From positions 25,557,584 through 25,621,583 of the forward strand of contig JAJEKV010000005.1 of NCBI GenBank assembly GCA_021234155.1: DNA of 64,000 bases, written 5' to 3'. This DNA comes from Isoetes taiwanensis (taxonomy: Eukaryota; Streptophyta; Lycopodiopsida; Isoetales; Isoetaceae). Below are positions 34,511 through 46,805 of the stretch, piece by piece. The position numbers and the translations under genes were made by a program. The first letter of the stretch is position 1. Each line of letters opens with the position of its first letter. The notes beneath the pieces were generated by a model. That model was not told the origin of the DNA, made no database searches, and saw nothing but the letters and a program-made list of their open reading frames with translations.

Positions 34511-37500
34511 ATGACAGGCCCTAAAAGTTTATGTATGGGCGAAGCACAGGTATACCGCGAAGATGTAGTAGAGAGTTTGCTTCATCCTTCCCTGGTGGGT
34601 GTAGTATCCAAGGTGGGAGGTGACTCAGAGTGCAGTTCAGATTCTTCAGATTCTGAAAATGAGGATGAAGACGAAAATGAGAACATTGTAGCAGGCAAGG
34701 CACGGGTTTGGTGGATCAACTCTGATGAATCTACTGAGAACATCACGGATCTCCAGGTTCTGGATCGCGGTTTTTTGCATGGGGACATTGTAGCATTGGC
34801 TTCAGATCCGCTAGGACAAATAGGAACTGTTGTGGACATAAATATTCTCGTGGATTTGGAGTACCCCAATGGTGAGGTCCAAAAAAATGTAGACAGCAAG
34901 ACATTAAGAAGAATAAGAAAATTTATGACAGGAGATTATGTAATCCATGGCAATTGGCTTGGTCGAATAGACGATGTTATGGACAATGTTACTGTGCTGT
35001 TTGATGATGGTTCTAAGTGCAAATTAATGCGACCACATCCAGGGCATCTTGTTCCTGTCACTGTCTCAACCTTTGAAAGTAGTGCAGATTGCCCGTACTA
35101 TCCAGGATTGCGTGTAAGAGCTGCTTCATCACTTTTCAAAGGTGCAAAATGGTTAAGAGGTAATTGGAAGCCAAGCAGGATGGAGGGTGTAGTCACTGAT
35201 GTGGAAGCAGACACAGTGATGGTTTCTTGGATTACAGCAGGGAATGTATGGGATTCCACATCAGCTGATGTTCCACCAGAACGGCAACCTACCAAAGGAT
35301 TGATTCCTATGGTTCATTTTTCTCACGTGGGTTGGCAGCTTGGTGATCGTGCATTGCCTCCTAAGAAGGATGACATGAACGAGTCTACCATTACAGTAGC
35401 TGAGACTGTTTCAGATACTGACGCAGAGAGTGAAGTGGCCAGTGCTGTAGCTAATAGTGCAGTCTCAGAACAAAGCTTAATGACACCTGGTGGGGATGCA
35501 GGAGAGACCTCCAATGAAACTAGTAGTATTCCTAAGCGGCGGCCAAGGCGCTGTGCTATAAAACGCGACAAAAGAAAATCAAAGAGAAAAGATGGACCAG
35601 TTGAATTTTCAGTTCCAATAGTCCATACAAGGACATCGGTGGATGTTGTTTGGCAAGATGGAAGTCATGGCCGGGACATTGTCGCCTGCAACTTAGTTCC
35701 TATTCACCATCTTGGTGACCATGATTTTTGGCCAGAACAATATGTTATAGAGAGAGGATCAGATGGGGAAGGAGATGATATGGGGCCAAGACGTGTTGGC
35801 ATTGTGAAACGAGTAGATTCAAAACAACGCACTGCATCAGTGAGGTGGTTTAAACAAGTTACAAGTCCAGAAGATGCTAGAGAGTTTGAATCTGAGGAAG
35901 TTGTAAGTGTATATGAGTTAGTGGAACATCCTGATTACAATTACTGTTTGGGTGATGTAGTTATTAGACTTCCTGCCAATACAAATGCCAGTACAAAGTC
36001 AAATGCAGGTTCAGAAATGGGAGATGATAGGATGGTTGGACTCACACAATCGATTGATGGAACAGGCATTCATTTGGATGCTGAAAGTTCAAAAGGAAAA
36101 CCTCACACAGATGAGAATGAAATTTGTTTATCTAAGAAGGATATATTTCAGCAAGGTGGAGTGAAAAGCAGAGTTGAAACAAGCATCAGAGCAAACGATT
36201 TGTCTTGGGTTGGTGCTATAACAGGACTTGAGGATGGAGAGATCCAAGTGGAATGGGCAAATGGTGTGGTGTCTAAGGTATGTGCTTTAGCTGAATCTTC
36301 AGTTTTAATAGATTTTTGGACACCCTATGCTGCCAGGTCTTGGGACCCGTAGATTGGAAGAATACTGATTAGAACCCCATGTTGCCAGGCCTTACATCTT
36401 CCTTTCATGCATAGTTTCTATAGCACATTTACTAATTCAAGAACACATGGCCTTTACGTCACTTATCAGGTTGGTCCTCAAGCTATATTTGTGGTCAGCC
36501 ATGAAGATGACGAATCATCAACACAGTCAAGTAATGGGGATGGTGATGAGGATCTTGATGACGCTGCTAGTTGGGAAACAGTGGATTCAAATGGTCTTAA
36601 TGAACTTGAGAAGGTACCATCTTTTTTGCAGTTCTTTACTGCGAGCATTATCCTTTGCTTATCTTGGCAAGCATTTTTGCCTGCATTTGTTACTTTCAGT
36701 TTTCGTTTTTTCCACGCTTGATTTCCATTTCCTTAGAGATAAAGAAAACTACTTCTTTTAGGCATCTGCTTCTGGCATTTACAACAAACTATTCTACATG
36801 TTGTTTCAAACTGTAGCTGCTAGTGTTGGCACGTTTGCACTGGTTAGCCAAAAGGAGATCACCTGCTGTATGCAGCTTATTTTCCTCGCCATGTAGGTGG
36901 TGATAGTTTAGGGGAAGACTAGTCTATTTGATGCCTCAATTAGTATATCCCTGTGTCTCTATTGCTGTGTGCAATGCTATCTGATAGCTTTTCTTCAAAA
37001 TTGAGTTCCTTAAACTGTTGCAGGATAGGGAAAGCTGCATAATGATCTATGTATATACAGATCCAAAATGCATTTTGAACTTTGTAAAGCTCCAAATGAG
37101 GTGTCTAGAAATTTAAAAACTGGTCAAAATGAATGCACTAACAGATGCAACTAAAATGCAATAGCTTGTAATGTCTATTTGCAATTTTCAGATTCATATG
37201 ATATATATTGAAAACATGTTACAGTGACCACTAGAATGTTTCATGCAAAAAGCAAGAAAGTTTTCCATGTATTCTCATAGTCTGCAATCTGCTGAGCATT
37301 GTGTGTTTGTAGATTGAAGACATGGCTGGAAACGAGGAGGATCAGGAGGTCTTGGATGCTAGTATAGAGAGCAAACAAGAGGATTCCTCAGAAGATATAG
37401 ATGATCATAAAGATGATCAAGCAGCTAACAGATGGGGAACACCGTTAGGAGCGCTTGGATTTATCTCGAGGTTTGCTGCGGGGCTGCTACGATTCAAAAA

Positions 37501-38957
37501 CCCTGTAGGTGGAGTAAGTGAAGAAAACCATATTGCAGAGGATATGGCAGATCAAGAATCGATGGATGCAGTGCAGAATGAAATAGACCAAGCAAATAAA
37601 ATTGATGCAAGCACCAATGAAGTTTGCTATTTACCTGACTATGAAGCAGATAATTTCACAAACTATGTGGAGGGGACTAGAACAAGCGGCTCTAGCCCAT
37701 ATGATGGGCAGATCTGTATGGAAGTCTTAGAAAATTTCAAGCATTTTGACCTAGTCAAAGATCCTACTGACCATCATTTTGCACGTGAGAAAAGCCAGGT
37801 GATTCACCGTAGGTCCCTTGAGTTTCTCTTCGGCTCTGGAAAAGCTTTTGTTTCCTAATGCACTATTTGTACAGATAACTAATCAGCGAAAATGGATGAA
37901 AAAGATTCAGCAGGAATGGCTTATCTTAGAGAAGAATTTGCCTGGTATGAGCTGTTTGAATCTTTTACGGTTATGTAGGTTTTAGAGGAAAAGATGGTAA
38001 AACATATATAAATAGGTAAGTGAGAATTGTGAGATTATGATTTTCAGTTACTTATTAACTGGCCTCGATGTTGCAGATACGATCTATGTGAGGGTGTATG
38101 AGGACCGAATGGATCTGTTAAGGGCAGTTATTGTTGGTGCAGCAGGGACACCATACCATGATGGCTTGTTTTTCTTTGATTTTTACATGCCTTCAGAGTA
38201 TCCAATCGTGCCACCTGTAAGTTAAATGGTGTCCATTAGGAGATTTAGAAACTGAGCCAGCTGAAGCCATCTCTCTTATCTGCTGTGTGAAAGGTGGCGC
38301 ATTACCATTCTGGAGGCTTGCGTTTGAACCCAAATCTGTACGAAGACGGCAAAGTTTGTCTGAGCCTCCTTAACACTTGGACAGGAAAAGGATTAGAAGT
38401 GTGGAATGCAGAGGCCTCAAGTATTCTTCAAATTCTTGTTTCGATACAGGGCTTGGTACTCAATTCCAAGCCATACTTTAACGAAGCAGGTTATGATAGG
38501 CAAGTTGGCACTGCTGAAGGGGAGAAAAATTCAGTTGGATACAATGAGAACTCTTTTCTTCTTTCTTGCAAATCCATGCTTTATCTGCTACGCCGTCCAC
38601 CTAAAGTATATTCTCTTCCTATAGCAATTTTAGTAAATAAACGTTTATGATCTGTCATCTGATATTTACTGTTTATACTATCTGCAGCATTTTGAAGCAT
38701 TCGTTCATCAGCATTTCAAATGTAGGGCTGCAAACATTTTATCTGCATGCAACATGTATCTTGCAGGACGGCCTGTGGGTTTTGCAAATGAAACAGATTG
38801 TCACATTTCAGAGTTACCTTTCGAAAAATCGAGCTCTGCTGGATTCAGGATCATGTTGGCTAAAATTTTACCCAAGCTTGCTGCTTCTTTTGCTGAGATT
38901 GGGGCTAACTGTTCGGAACTATTGCAGCATAATGGGCCAAAGGAAAGTGTAGCATGA
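34511..38957 (+). CDS. UBE2O-type ubiquitin-conjugating enzyme E2 (plant UBC23/UBC24 group)
   Basis: Transfers ubiquitin from E1 through a catalytic cysteine; large UBE2O-type E2s can act as combined E2/E3 enzymes. Seven coding exons with GT-AG junctions and consistent phase: 34,511-36,277; 36,470-36,613; 37,313-37,798; 37,875-37,944; 38,077-38,216; 38,294-38,605; 38,688-38,957. This gives 1,062 aa, near the usual length for plant UBC23. The N-terminal half carries the conserved CR1-type block (VYREDVV, DRGFLHGDIVALASDP, FMTGDYVIHGNWLGRIDDV) and an acidic stretch at about residues 42-60. The UBC fold is at about 805-975 with YEDRMDLLRAVIVGAAGTPY and NPNLYEDGKVCLSLLNTW, catalytic Cys at residue 891. 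The ATG at 34,511 is the first in frame. The plant PHO2/UBC24 member controls phosphate transporters; which paralogue this corresponds to I cannot tell. No defects seen. Confidence 0.95.
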
Positions 38958-39183
38958 CTGGGTGAAAATACCCATATATTTAATTGAGAGTTTTACGATC
39001 TATCATGGGAGGCTTGGGCTGGCTGCAATTACAAGTCATTACAGTTGCTATCTTGTGGATTTAAATGGGATGACCAAATTTTGGTTCTTTTTGGTGGTTG
39101 TAAACAGTTATTTGAGAAAGAATACAAGCTAAATAAGCTTGATTTTGCTGTCATGTATACGTCGGGGGCACATTGCCTCTGTT

Positions 39184-39184
<1 letters not shown>

Positions 39185-39214
<30 letters not shown>
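39185..39214 (+). repeat. poly(A) tract behind the E2 gene
   Basis: About 29 consecutive A after 'cattgcctctgttgc', some 230 bases past the stop codon. It may be a retroposon tail inserted near the 3' UTR. Confidence 0.85.
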
Positions 39215-39217
<3 letters not shown>

Positions 39218-39384
39218 AAATTTATGATAGGCATGGTAGAAAAAAAATGTATGTACTTATCAACACCCAAAAGTAGAAGTTGTGAACATATTCTGGAAAA
39301 ACCTGCTTTTTGCTATGGATGCTGATGTTAAGACTTGAACTATTCAGATGCTTATACAATCTTGGTAACACGCTTGATAAAAAG

Positions 39385-39520
39385 TTTGAGAATCTTCAGA
39401 TGGCTTTATTTATCTTTTGCCAAAGGCTCCTATTTAAGGTACAACGTTTACAACGTTGGCAAAAGGTTGGGAATCTAAAGATGCACCTATTTATTTTTTG
39501 CCAAAGGCTCCTTTTGTATT
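39385..39520 (+). repeat. short tandem duplication
   Basis: Two copies of 'aaa.gttg.gaatct..agatg' followed by 'tttgccaaaggctcct', about 78 bases apart. Confidence 0.75.
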
Positions 39521-40089
39521 AATTCTACCACTTTACTTCTATCTTTGCCATGCCATATGTTCTCTCTCTCTAAGGTCAGTCACATGTACAAGTTTTTTTG
39601 TCAGTTATGCTATGTAATGGGAGACAAAAATTAGACCGCATTCACTAGAGAAGTATTTCTCTCGAGGCCTAACAACGGTTGTTTGGCTCCAACACCAAGA
39701 AAAAGTTTAAGTATACTATATATTTTATCATAACAAATGGTCTGGCTATTTTTTACTATCTTAGAGTATTTTATGATATATGTTTGATTAAATTTATTAA
39801 AATTACTACATTTGTATGCATTTGGAGTTGGCGAAACTTTAGAGTTAATATATCTTTAAACTTTGACTTGGCTATTTTTCATAAGTATAAAAGCCAAAAA
39901 TGTAAATTTTGTAGCTTTAGGCATATTCTATTACAATCATGAAGACAAGACAATATGGTGGGCATGGCACACTAAATCAACTTATTAGATTGTATACTCA
40001 ACCCCATAGTTCTTACCCTTCATATCATTACTCGAATACAATGACTGTATATGGCCAAGGAGGTAATTTTTTCTAACCTCATCTACCCA

Positions 40090-40303
40090 CCTAGTTTGCT
40101 TCAACATGATTATTTCCGTGTTACTAAAAGGTGGATCAACAATGGCATTACCACAATCACTTTACAACAGAACATCAGGTATCCAATCCTAAAATTACTT
40201 TCACCTAATTTGCTTCAACAGGACTATTTCCACGTTACTAAAAGGTGGATCAACAATGGCATTACGACAATCACTTTATAACAGAACATCATGTATCCAA
40301 ATA
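40090..40303 (+). repeat. 114-bp tandem duplication
   Basis: Two copies containing 'aaaaggtggatcaacaatgg' and 'acaatcacttta.aacagaac', period 114 bases, a few mismatches. Confidence 0.9.
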
Positions 40304-40481
40304 GAACATCCTATAATTATTTTTTTGGTTAGATAGTGCATAAATCTTTATCGTATTATTGCAAGCATACAAATCTATATGTCCAGATTCCTCAAAGGCC
40401 CCCATGGTTATCATATCTTTTTGACGTCCCTATGATGTATCCATTGCTTCAAAATATTTGCACTTTAGATAAACAAGTAAA

Positions 40482-40744
40482 TCATTGGCTATAAGCAAGG
40501 AAAAAATGATGCAGATTCAAACTCAAGCAAGGAAAAAATTCGGCAAAAAACAACATGGAAGGAGCAAATGACGTAGCTTCTGATGTACTTGTGCCGCTAG
40601 GACTAGGAGGGGAAGCAGAGATTGTAGGTGGTGAGCTAGTATCAGAAGTAGAAGGAGAAGGAGATTCACAAGAAGGTGAAGACGAAGGCACAGGAGAAGG
40701 CGAACGCACTGGAGAAGGTGCAGGTGAGGGAGAGTGTGTAGGTC
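40482..40744 (-). pseudogene. arabinogalactan-type C-terminal exon, 5' part missing
   Basis: Downstream of a good splice acceptor (ttgcaaatgcag, AG at 40,745-40,746) the minus strand encodes a Pro/Ser/Thr-rich stretch with SPSPAPSPVRSPSPVPSSSP, later SFAPSMLFFAEFF. This looks like the mucin-like spacer and hydrophobic tail of a GPI-anchored arabinogalactan or phytocyanin/lipid-transfer-type protein. A 5' LTR begins at 40,803, so the exon expected upstream on the minus strand is displaced or lost. The mirror acidic frame on the + strand is a shadow. Without the upstream exon the specific family cannot be named. Confidence 0.5.
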
Positions 40745-40802
40745 CTGCATTTGCAAGTAGAAACAATATTAGTCTCATAAACTGAACTATCATAAGTCTA
40801 TA

Positions 40803-41397
40803 TGTTACGGCACAAGCTTGGGGGAGCGGCTCAGAGGATTTGCAGAGATGAACACAGAGGCAAAGGCGTTAGTTAACATTTTGAAATCTAGATGTGCGGT
40901 GGAGTTAAAAGAAGAAGCTATTTTAATATAAAAGGCAATTGTCTACTAAAAAAAAGCTAAAGTCGTGGAGAGGTGTATAAATAGAAGTTAAACTTCAATT
41001 CGACATATCTCGGCAACCAGAGCTGCAATGAAGGCGATTTTACTTCATTGGAACCGGCTCAGAGTCTAGTTTCCAAATTGGGGAACACATTCTGTAGTTC
41101 TACCGGACGAGAGAGTACTGTCTGAAAACGTGACGAGGGGTCACAAAATACTGCAGCATCGACATCACAGTTTTGTAACCAAGTCTTTATGATCCACAGT
41201 TGATCCCAAAGAAGTTGTTCAGTTGAACAATAGAATTCTCAGTTTTGGGAAGAGCCATAGAGATCCTTCGAAGTGTTCGCAAATCTGAGCCCAGTTGGGT
41301 GGTGAATTTGTGCCAGAAGATCCTGTTCCTAGGTTTTACAGTTGTTTGGATTAACTGTGACTGCTAGTTTTGCAGGTAGAAAAGACGGTTCATATCA
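40803..41397 (+). mobile_element. LTR (family C) with TATA box
   Basis: Starts TGTTACGG, contains GTATAAATAG at 40,975-40,984, ends ...CATATCA and is followed two bases later by the primer-binding site. About 595 bases. It interrupts the arabinogalactan-type gene. The internal coding region is not preserved because family A sequence begins at 41,494. Confidence 0.7.
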
Positions 41398-41399
41398 AT

Positions 41400-41411
41400 T
41401 GGTATCAGAGC
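41400..41411 (+). promoter_or_regulatory. primer-binding site, initiator Met tRNA
   Basis: TGGTATCAGAGC, the standard plant LTR-retrotransposon site complementary to the 3' end of the initiator methionine tRNA, directly after the LTR. Confidence 0.9.
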
Positions 41412-41493
41412 ATAAGTTGATCTTGGTAAAATAATCCTGTGTTAGGCCTTTAACATGTTTCGAGATTTCGTTTTAGCCAATTCAATGTTGTAA

Positions 41494-41930
41494 CATTGTT
41501 GAAGGTGTTCTTGGCAAAACCTTCAACCTCAGTGGTTTAGAACCTCCACCAGGTTGCTTAAGGCAACCACTCTATGTCAGAAAATACCAAGTAGAAAGCT
41601 CAAAGAACAATTTTCAATCACCTTCCCAAAACAGAAAAAAGTCTTACAAAAAATGATGCCACATGCAAACAAGAAGGGATCTGCTTATGATTTCTTGTGC
41701 CAAAGCTACTTAATGTCTTGAGGAATGCTCGGGAAAAAGTCAAAGGGTTTGTGATTGGTGCAAATCATTCAAACATGCATTTCTGACCAGGTAAAAAATT
41801 GGTCAGTATCCCTGACAGAGAGTGATTTTCTGAAGCTTCAAAAAGGTAGATCTTTTTTGTGATCTGATGCTTGGATCTCTTCCTAATATACCTGCACACA
41901 ATGGTCTTATAATATAATGATTTTCCAATC
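41494..41930 (+). repeat. LTR-like repeat family A, copy 2
   Basis: Starts TGTTGAAGGTGTTCTTGGC and parallels 20,599-21,100 through 'cctgcacac'. It truncates the family C element about 80 bases behind its primer site. Confidence 0.7.
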
Positions 41931-42210
41931 ATGCTCTTGTAGGAGCAATATGTTTGTAGATGCTATATAGACCTGATACAATAACCAGATTGTATAATTA
42001 TCTTAGAACATGCAAATACGTGCTGCAGTTAAATAAGTTGAAAAATACAGACTATATCAGGCTTATTATTTACTTAGGTCTGATACACGCTAATGTGTTT
42101 GTTCTTCTACTCGTGCTTAAATATTTATGCACATTGATGTGGATTGGCAGGAATTGGGGTTATTTTTCGCAGTTGCATAATATTTCTTTATTCTTTTAGT
42201 TAAATCTGGC

Positions 42211-42450
42211 TAGAAGGGCAAGAGGGACAATGGGTGATCATTGATGAACTGAAAATCCCAATGTACCTTTTGGCCCTTGCCCTGATACCCTTTTCATGCT
42301 AACAAGGTACTGGGTGGCTGCAGGTACGAGATTTTCTTCCCATTGTTCTATTCGCTTCTGTAGTTGGACTTGGCTAGAAGAATGATGGAGATTTGAAAGA
42401 GTTTGTAGCTGAAAAACAATTTTAGTGTCAGCAGTTTGTCTAAATGACAA
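42211..42450 (-). repeat. interspersed repeat shared with 5.2 kb
   Basis: The minus strand can encode RIEQWEENLVPAATQYLVSM, of which the P(A)xxQYL part recurs in the copy at 5.2 kb. No known domain. Probably a piece of an unidentified transposable element. Confidence 0.45.
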
Positions 42451-42830
42451 AAACAGAATGAAAATCGGTTATACATGTCAACTTTTATTTTTAGAATGCT
42501 TTTGTATTTCTAAATTTCAAACACGAAATATGATACAACGTAATTTAGAGTTGAAGGCTCTATTTTCAACTTTAAAGATATGATGTGATTCGTTGATAAT
42601 CGTCTAAAAGATGGAACTCATTTTTGGCTATGTATGGAAAAGAATCTTTATTCTCATAGTGTATATGCTTCAATTTTTAGTCAATAATCAATAGTCTTCA
42701 AAGTACTTAGGCTTTGGAAAAAGAGGTACTAGTCTAGACTGGCTTGCTCAATTTAGATATTGGGATGATAACACTGCTAAGGGATTGACCGAGGTAGGTG
42801 CTGGTCTAGCATATGCTAATTCAAACTGGT

Positions 42831-42831
<1 letters not shown>

Positions 42832-42864
<33 letters not shown>
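42832..42864 (-). repeat. poly(T) tract
   Basis: 33 consecutive T. Read on the minus strand it is a poly(A) tail, so the DNA at 42,865-43,100 could be the 3' end of a retroposed minus-strand sequence. No source gene is recognised. Confidence 0.85.
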
Positions 42865-42867
<3 letters not shown>

Positions 42868-43329
42868 TATAGCTGTCTTTTTAATTTTTAAAGAAATCTT
42901 TCTTCATAAAGTTCGCCACAAAATTGCCTAAACCCCTTAAAAATTGCCATTTGGCTATTAATGGCCACTAATTTACCCCCCTGCTCTCCGAATTTTTCCC
43001 TCCAAATCCATTCAGGTAAGCTCTTCTTGCATATAGGATAATTCTTTCTTGAAATTCTACGTAGTGATGATATGGGATATGTCAAATTGTTTACTGTACT
43101 GCTCGGTTGTATAACTTAAGAATCCCGCATCCCATTTGAGGCCCGACTGCTTAAAAAAAACATTAAAAGCTTGCTTGCCCTACTAATACTTCATAGAAAC
43201 AAGATTTCAGGTAAGAATCCCGTGATTTTGAGAATGATTGCAATGTTGATCATGGCTATTCTTCTCGACTTTGCATTGCAAAAATTTTACTTGGACCTAA
43301 TATAGGAGAATGAAATAAAAATTTATATG

Positions 43330-44465
43330 GAATTACTTGAAACGAATGATCATTTCCAAGACAATAGCAATTTTCTTTATCTAGCCTCCACTTTACTTAT
43401 AGCAGCATCTTCTCGGTTGAGAAGGCCGCCAAAAAGGTTCCAGTTGTGTCCTAGACAAATAACACGATGGGATAACATCGACAATCACACATTTAAAGAT
43501 GATATGTGACATTATCTTTATAGGATAAGAGCGTCATTTTGAGAAACTGGTTGGCCTTGTTGTTCTATAACCCCATAGATCAGGTCAGAAGGTTAGACCA
43601 CCTGTGGATCCTAGAAAGCTTATAGCTATGGTGCTCTATTTTCTTGCACATGTTGGGGTGCAATTGCATGTTGGCCAAATATTTTATGTTGGAAAAGCTA
43701 CTGTACAAAAGTATGCTAAAAATATTACTTTTATTTTTGCTTTCAAGACTATGGTATTTAAAAGATCCATTGCTTTGCCCTCTGGCAAAAGATTAACTGA
43801 TATCATAACTGAATTCAAAGATGCCAGAAGTTTACCAAATATAATAGTGTTGTTGATGGTTCTCACATGTTTTTGTATAGAAAATGCAAAGGAGATGACT
43901 ATTACAGCAGATACAAGAGGCATTCATGTTCGATGCAAGGTGGAGCGACTTACTTTAGACTTTTCATTAATGCTTGTTCTTTCCATGACTCTAATTAATT
44001 CAAGAAAAATCTGCTATATAAGAGCCTTGCAGAAAATAGATCCTGCCGCAACCTATCATAAATTTAAGTGGCGAGAAAATAATAAGAAGAGGAACTCACT
44101 GATCAGGATGTTCGGGTCATAATTCCTCCCATGCTTTTGGGAGACTTATCTTATCCTAGCAGAAGGTTTCTTGTAAAATATTTCCAGATGGCACAGGTTC
44201 ATTTGCTAGATTTAAAAAAGGGGCTGCAAGGGCAGAATTTGTGTAGAGGGTGTTTGGCACTGTAAAAGAGAAATTTAGGATTTTCAAAGCTCTTCCCAAC
44301 CATGTAGTAGATCTTCCAAGATAATCCAGAACTTTTATTCGAAATGTCTGTGGAATGTAGGATTTGGATTTGGAAATGCTGCCCTTGGCTCCACGTCTAT
44401 CTAAAGTTACTACTATGAGACAGACGACATGAACAAGAGACTTGAAAAAAGAAGGGGACATCATT
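43330..44465 (+). pseudogene. PIF/Harbinger transposase relic (HARBI1-like)
   Basis: A helical N-terminal region (RRPPKRF near 43,430, KLIAMVLYFLAHVGVQLHVG at 43,613-43,670, TVQKYAKNI) leads to the nuclease. The LPNIIG-(V)DGSHIF segment near 43,830 is reached only with a frame change. Then come PPMLLGDLSYPSRRFLVKYF (44,120-44,180) and ARFKKGAARAEFV*RVFG followed by VKEKFRIFKALP (44,205-44,305). This order matches the DDE nuclease of PIF/Harbinger. Stops and shifts are frequent. The catalytic Glu expected in the V-E-R-.-FG motif is replaced by a TAG at 44,244-44,246. The element is dead. Confidence 0.8.
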
Positions 44466-44871
44466 AGACATGCTATTTACCAAAACATGGATAGCAAAAA
44501 CATGGTTTAATTTGATTTTGCTTCAGTTGTACTCTTTGATTTGATTTGTGTTGAACTCTTTAATCTGAAACATGGCTTCTTTTGAAATGCATTTCAGTTG
44601 AACTCTTTGATTTGGTTTGTGAATTTGATTTGCGAATTCGATTTCAAACCATAGAGTTAGTATTAGTAACTCGTCAAAGCCAGCATTTCGACTCCTTACA
44701 TTCGTCATCAAACCACTGGTTGCGAGGGAAGGTGGTAGCTCCCAAGGGCCTATGCGAGCGGCCTCTCTCAAGGCAGCTGTCAGCAGCCATCATAAGTACC
44801 TGAATCAATTGGGCAATCTGCTGCTGCAATGTGGGAAGCTGCAATATTCCCTCCAGGTCATGCATCTGAGC

Positions 44872-45861
44872 TGTGACGTTTACCTAAACTATATGGTATG
44901 AATACGTACATTTTAGGCCACATCACCATATAAGCCTATCTTAATAGCCTTGTATTTAGGGAACATGGCTAAGTCATTATACATAACTTCGCCAAACTTA
45001 GTATGGAACCATTTCCACATGGCTCCATTCTATTGGCAACCCACCACATGGATGCATCCTAGTGGAGCCACATGGATGACATGGCAATCCTAACCTACTA
45101 AAGGCCAAACCCTACCCTAGACCACTTTTTTTAGCTCCAACAGTCCTGGAACATTGTTCGCGCTCGAAACTCCGTTTTGAGAATCGTCTGCTGCAACATA
45201 GGATAGCACAACAGCCCCAAGAGCATGTGCATATCAGAAGTGGGAGCTACCCCGAACCACTCGCAGAGTGATGGAGACGCTAGGAGCAGGTGGAAGTTTC
45301 TTCAAGCAGGTATTTGGAGTAGATTCCTTGGTAGATCATCTAGAAGTTAGGATTCCATACGAGATAGCATTTCGTATCTCTAGTAGAGCCATTCTAGAAC
45401 CCTCAGTTTGGATCTTGAACCCTAATCAAGGAACCCTAACTATAAGCTAAATGCATGCGATTAGGATTAGATGTTATTCTCATTATTTATAATGTTACAT
45501 CGATATATGATGTTGGTTGATCATGTTTGCACCACTTGTATTGGGAAGGGGGGTAGAGACCTAGTAGCCTTGTTTAGATGATGCTTCTAGTTTAGACCCT
45601 TTAGTTCCTATTATATATGGCATGTGCATAGAGCCCACCAGGCTATGGAGGCTATGGAGTGACTGAGCACCATACAACGGAGTCAATGGCAAGATAGAAG
45701 GGGTCTCTCCTGAGTATGGCTACTGGGGATCTGGAGAGAGCTAGGCTTATAGCCGGTCACTTCGAGAGGGTCGGGTATGAGTCCGACACTTCTTGGGTTG
45801 ATGGTATCACCCTGAACTTCAGGAGTTGCGGGTGTTGGCCTGGCTTTCGTTTGGGAGTTCA
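44872..45861 (+). mobile_element. LTR-like repeat family B, copy 1
   Basis: Starts TGTGACGTTTACC, like the LTR at 50,036. It shares the block 'gagcccacc.ggct' to 'cagcacca.acaacgg' with it (45,630-45,680 versus 50,608-50,666) and ends near 'tttgggagttca'. No primer-binding site follows, so this copy is degenerate or rearranged. Confidence 0.6.
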
Positions 45862-45949
45862 GTCGGGTAAGGACGTTTGTCATCATGCTCCTCTAGCCTC
45901 CTATCGATCCACTGCATTTTGGGAATGATATACGCCATGACATATATCA

Positions 45950-46290
45950 GGAAAGGGGAGATGCAACCCTTCCTACCTCATCGGACGGGGGAGATGCAAC
46001 CTGGAGTAGATAAGAGGAGGCCAAAGATGGAGGATTCAGAGAGCCCTGTGGTTGATGTCAGGGCAGATATCTCTAAGGTATCTGAAGCTTTGGTTGAAGT
46101 CGGCAACTCCAAAAAATAAAGGCTTCAAGACCGAGAGGAAGACCTATCCTCCATGTGCTCATTGCTCAAGAGACACTCATTCCTCTAACATTTGCTGGTA
46201 TAGACCATGTACCAAGTGTGCTACGAGAGATCATTATGGTAAGGAACGTCCACTTTCCAATATGAAGATAGGGGTAGTTTAAAATATTAT
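45950..46290 (+). pseudogene. Ty3/gypsy gag tail with zinc knuckle
   Basis: Frames encode VDVRADISKVSEAL (46,045-46,095) and then, in a shifted frame, YPPCAHCSRDTHSSNICWYR with a downstream CTKCATRDHYGKE. These are Cys/His pairs of a nucleocapsid zinc knuckle, partly degenerate. The VRA.I.KVSEAL tail matches the gag relic at 19.8 kb. Confidence 0.65.
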
Positions 46291-46406
46291 TTCGCAAGAC
46301 AAGATAAAGCCAAGGCTATTGAGCCAATTGCTTCAGTATAAGATTTGCTATTGAACTAAGTGCTTCAATCAGGCTTACGCAAGTTGCAGAGGAGCAAGAG
46401 GAGATC

Positions 46407-46805
46407 ATGGCTGTCCACATAAGAGGTATGCACAATCTAAAAGATAAGGAGGTGGCACAAGTCAATGAGGAAGTCAAGCCAAACGAAGACAATCAGGTAA
46501 TGCATCCTCCTACATGTCAAAAGCACGCTAAGAAAGAGAAAGAAGATGATGAATTTGAGTCTTTGTTGAAGAATGCTAAAGTTACTGTGGATTTGCTAAC
46601 ATTACTAAGAATTTCTCCTTCCTATAGAAGCAAGATGATGAATTTGGAAAAAGAAGAGCAGGTCAACCTATCTCAAGAAGAGCAAATAGCCTTTACAAAT
46701 CACATTGGAGAACAAATGCTGGTACAACATGAATATGACCTTAGTGTCTCAGATGATGCAATTTCAATATGCAAGCTAAATATGAAAGCAACTCCTAATG
46801 AGTAA
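46407..46805 (+). pseudogene. Ty3/gypsy gag-pol linker/protease-proximal remnant
   Basis: An open frame of 132 codons: Lys/Glu-rich, then VTVDLLTLLRISPSYRSKMM and LSQEEQIAFTNHIGEQM. It follows the zinc-knuckle relic on the same strand at the position where the linker between gag and protease is expected. The RT piece of probably the same element resumes at 49,630, separated by inserted DNA. No DTG/DSG protease motif is visible. Confidence 0.5.

Noticed and set aside
40555-40785. Acidic plus-strand frame rich in Gly-Glu
   Set aside because: Shadow of the minus-strand Pro/Ser-rich exon, which has a splice acceptor and a family-like layout.
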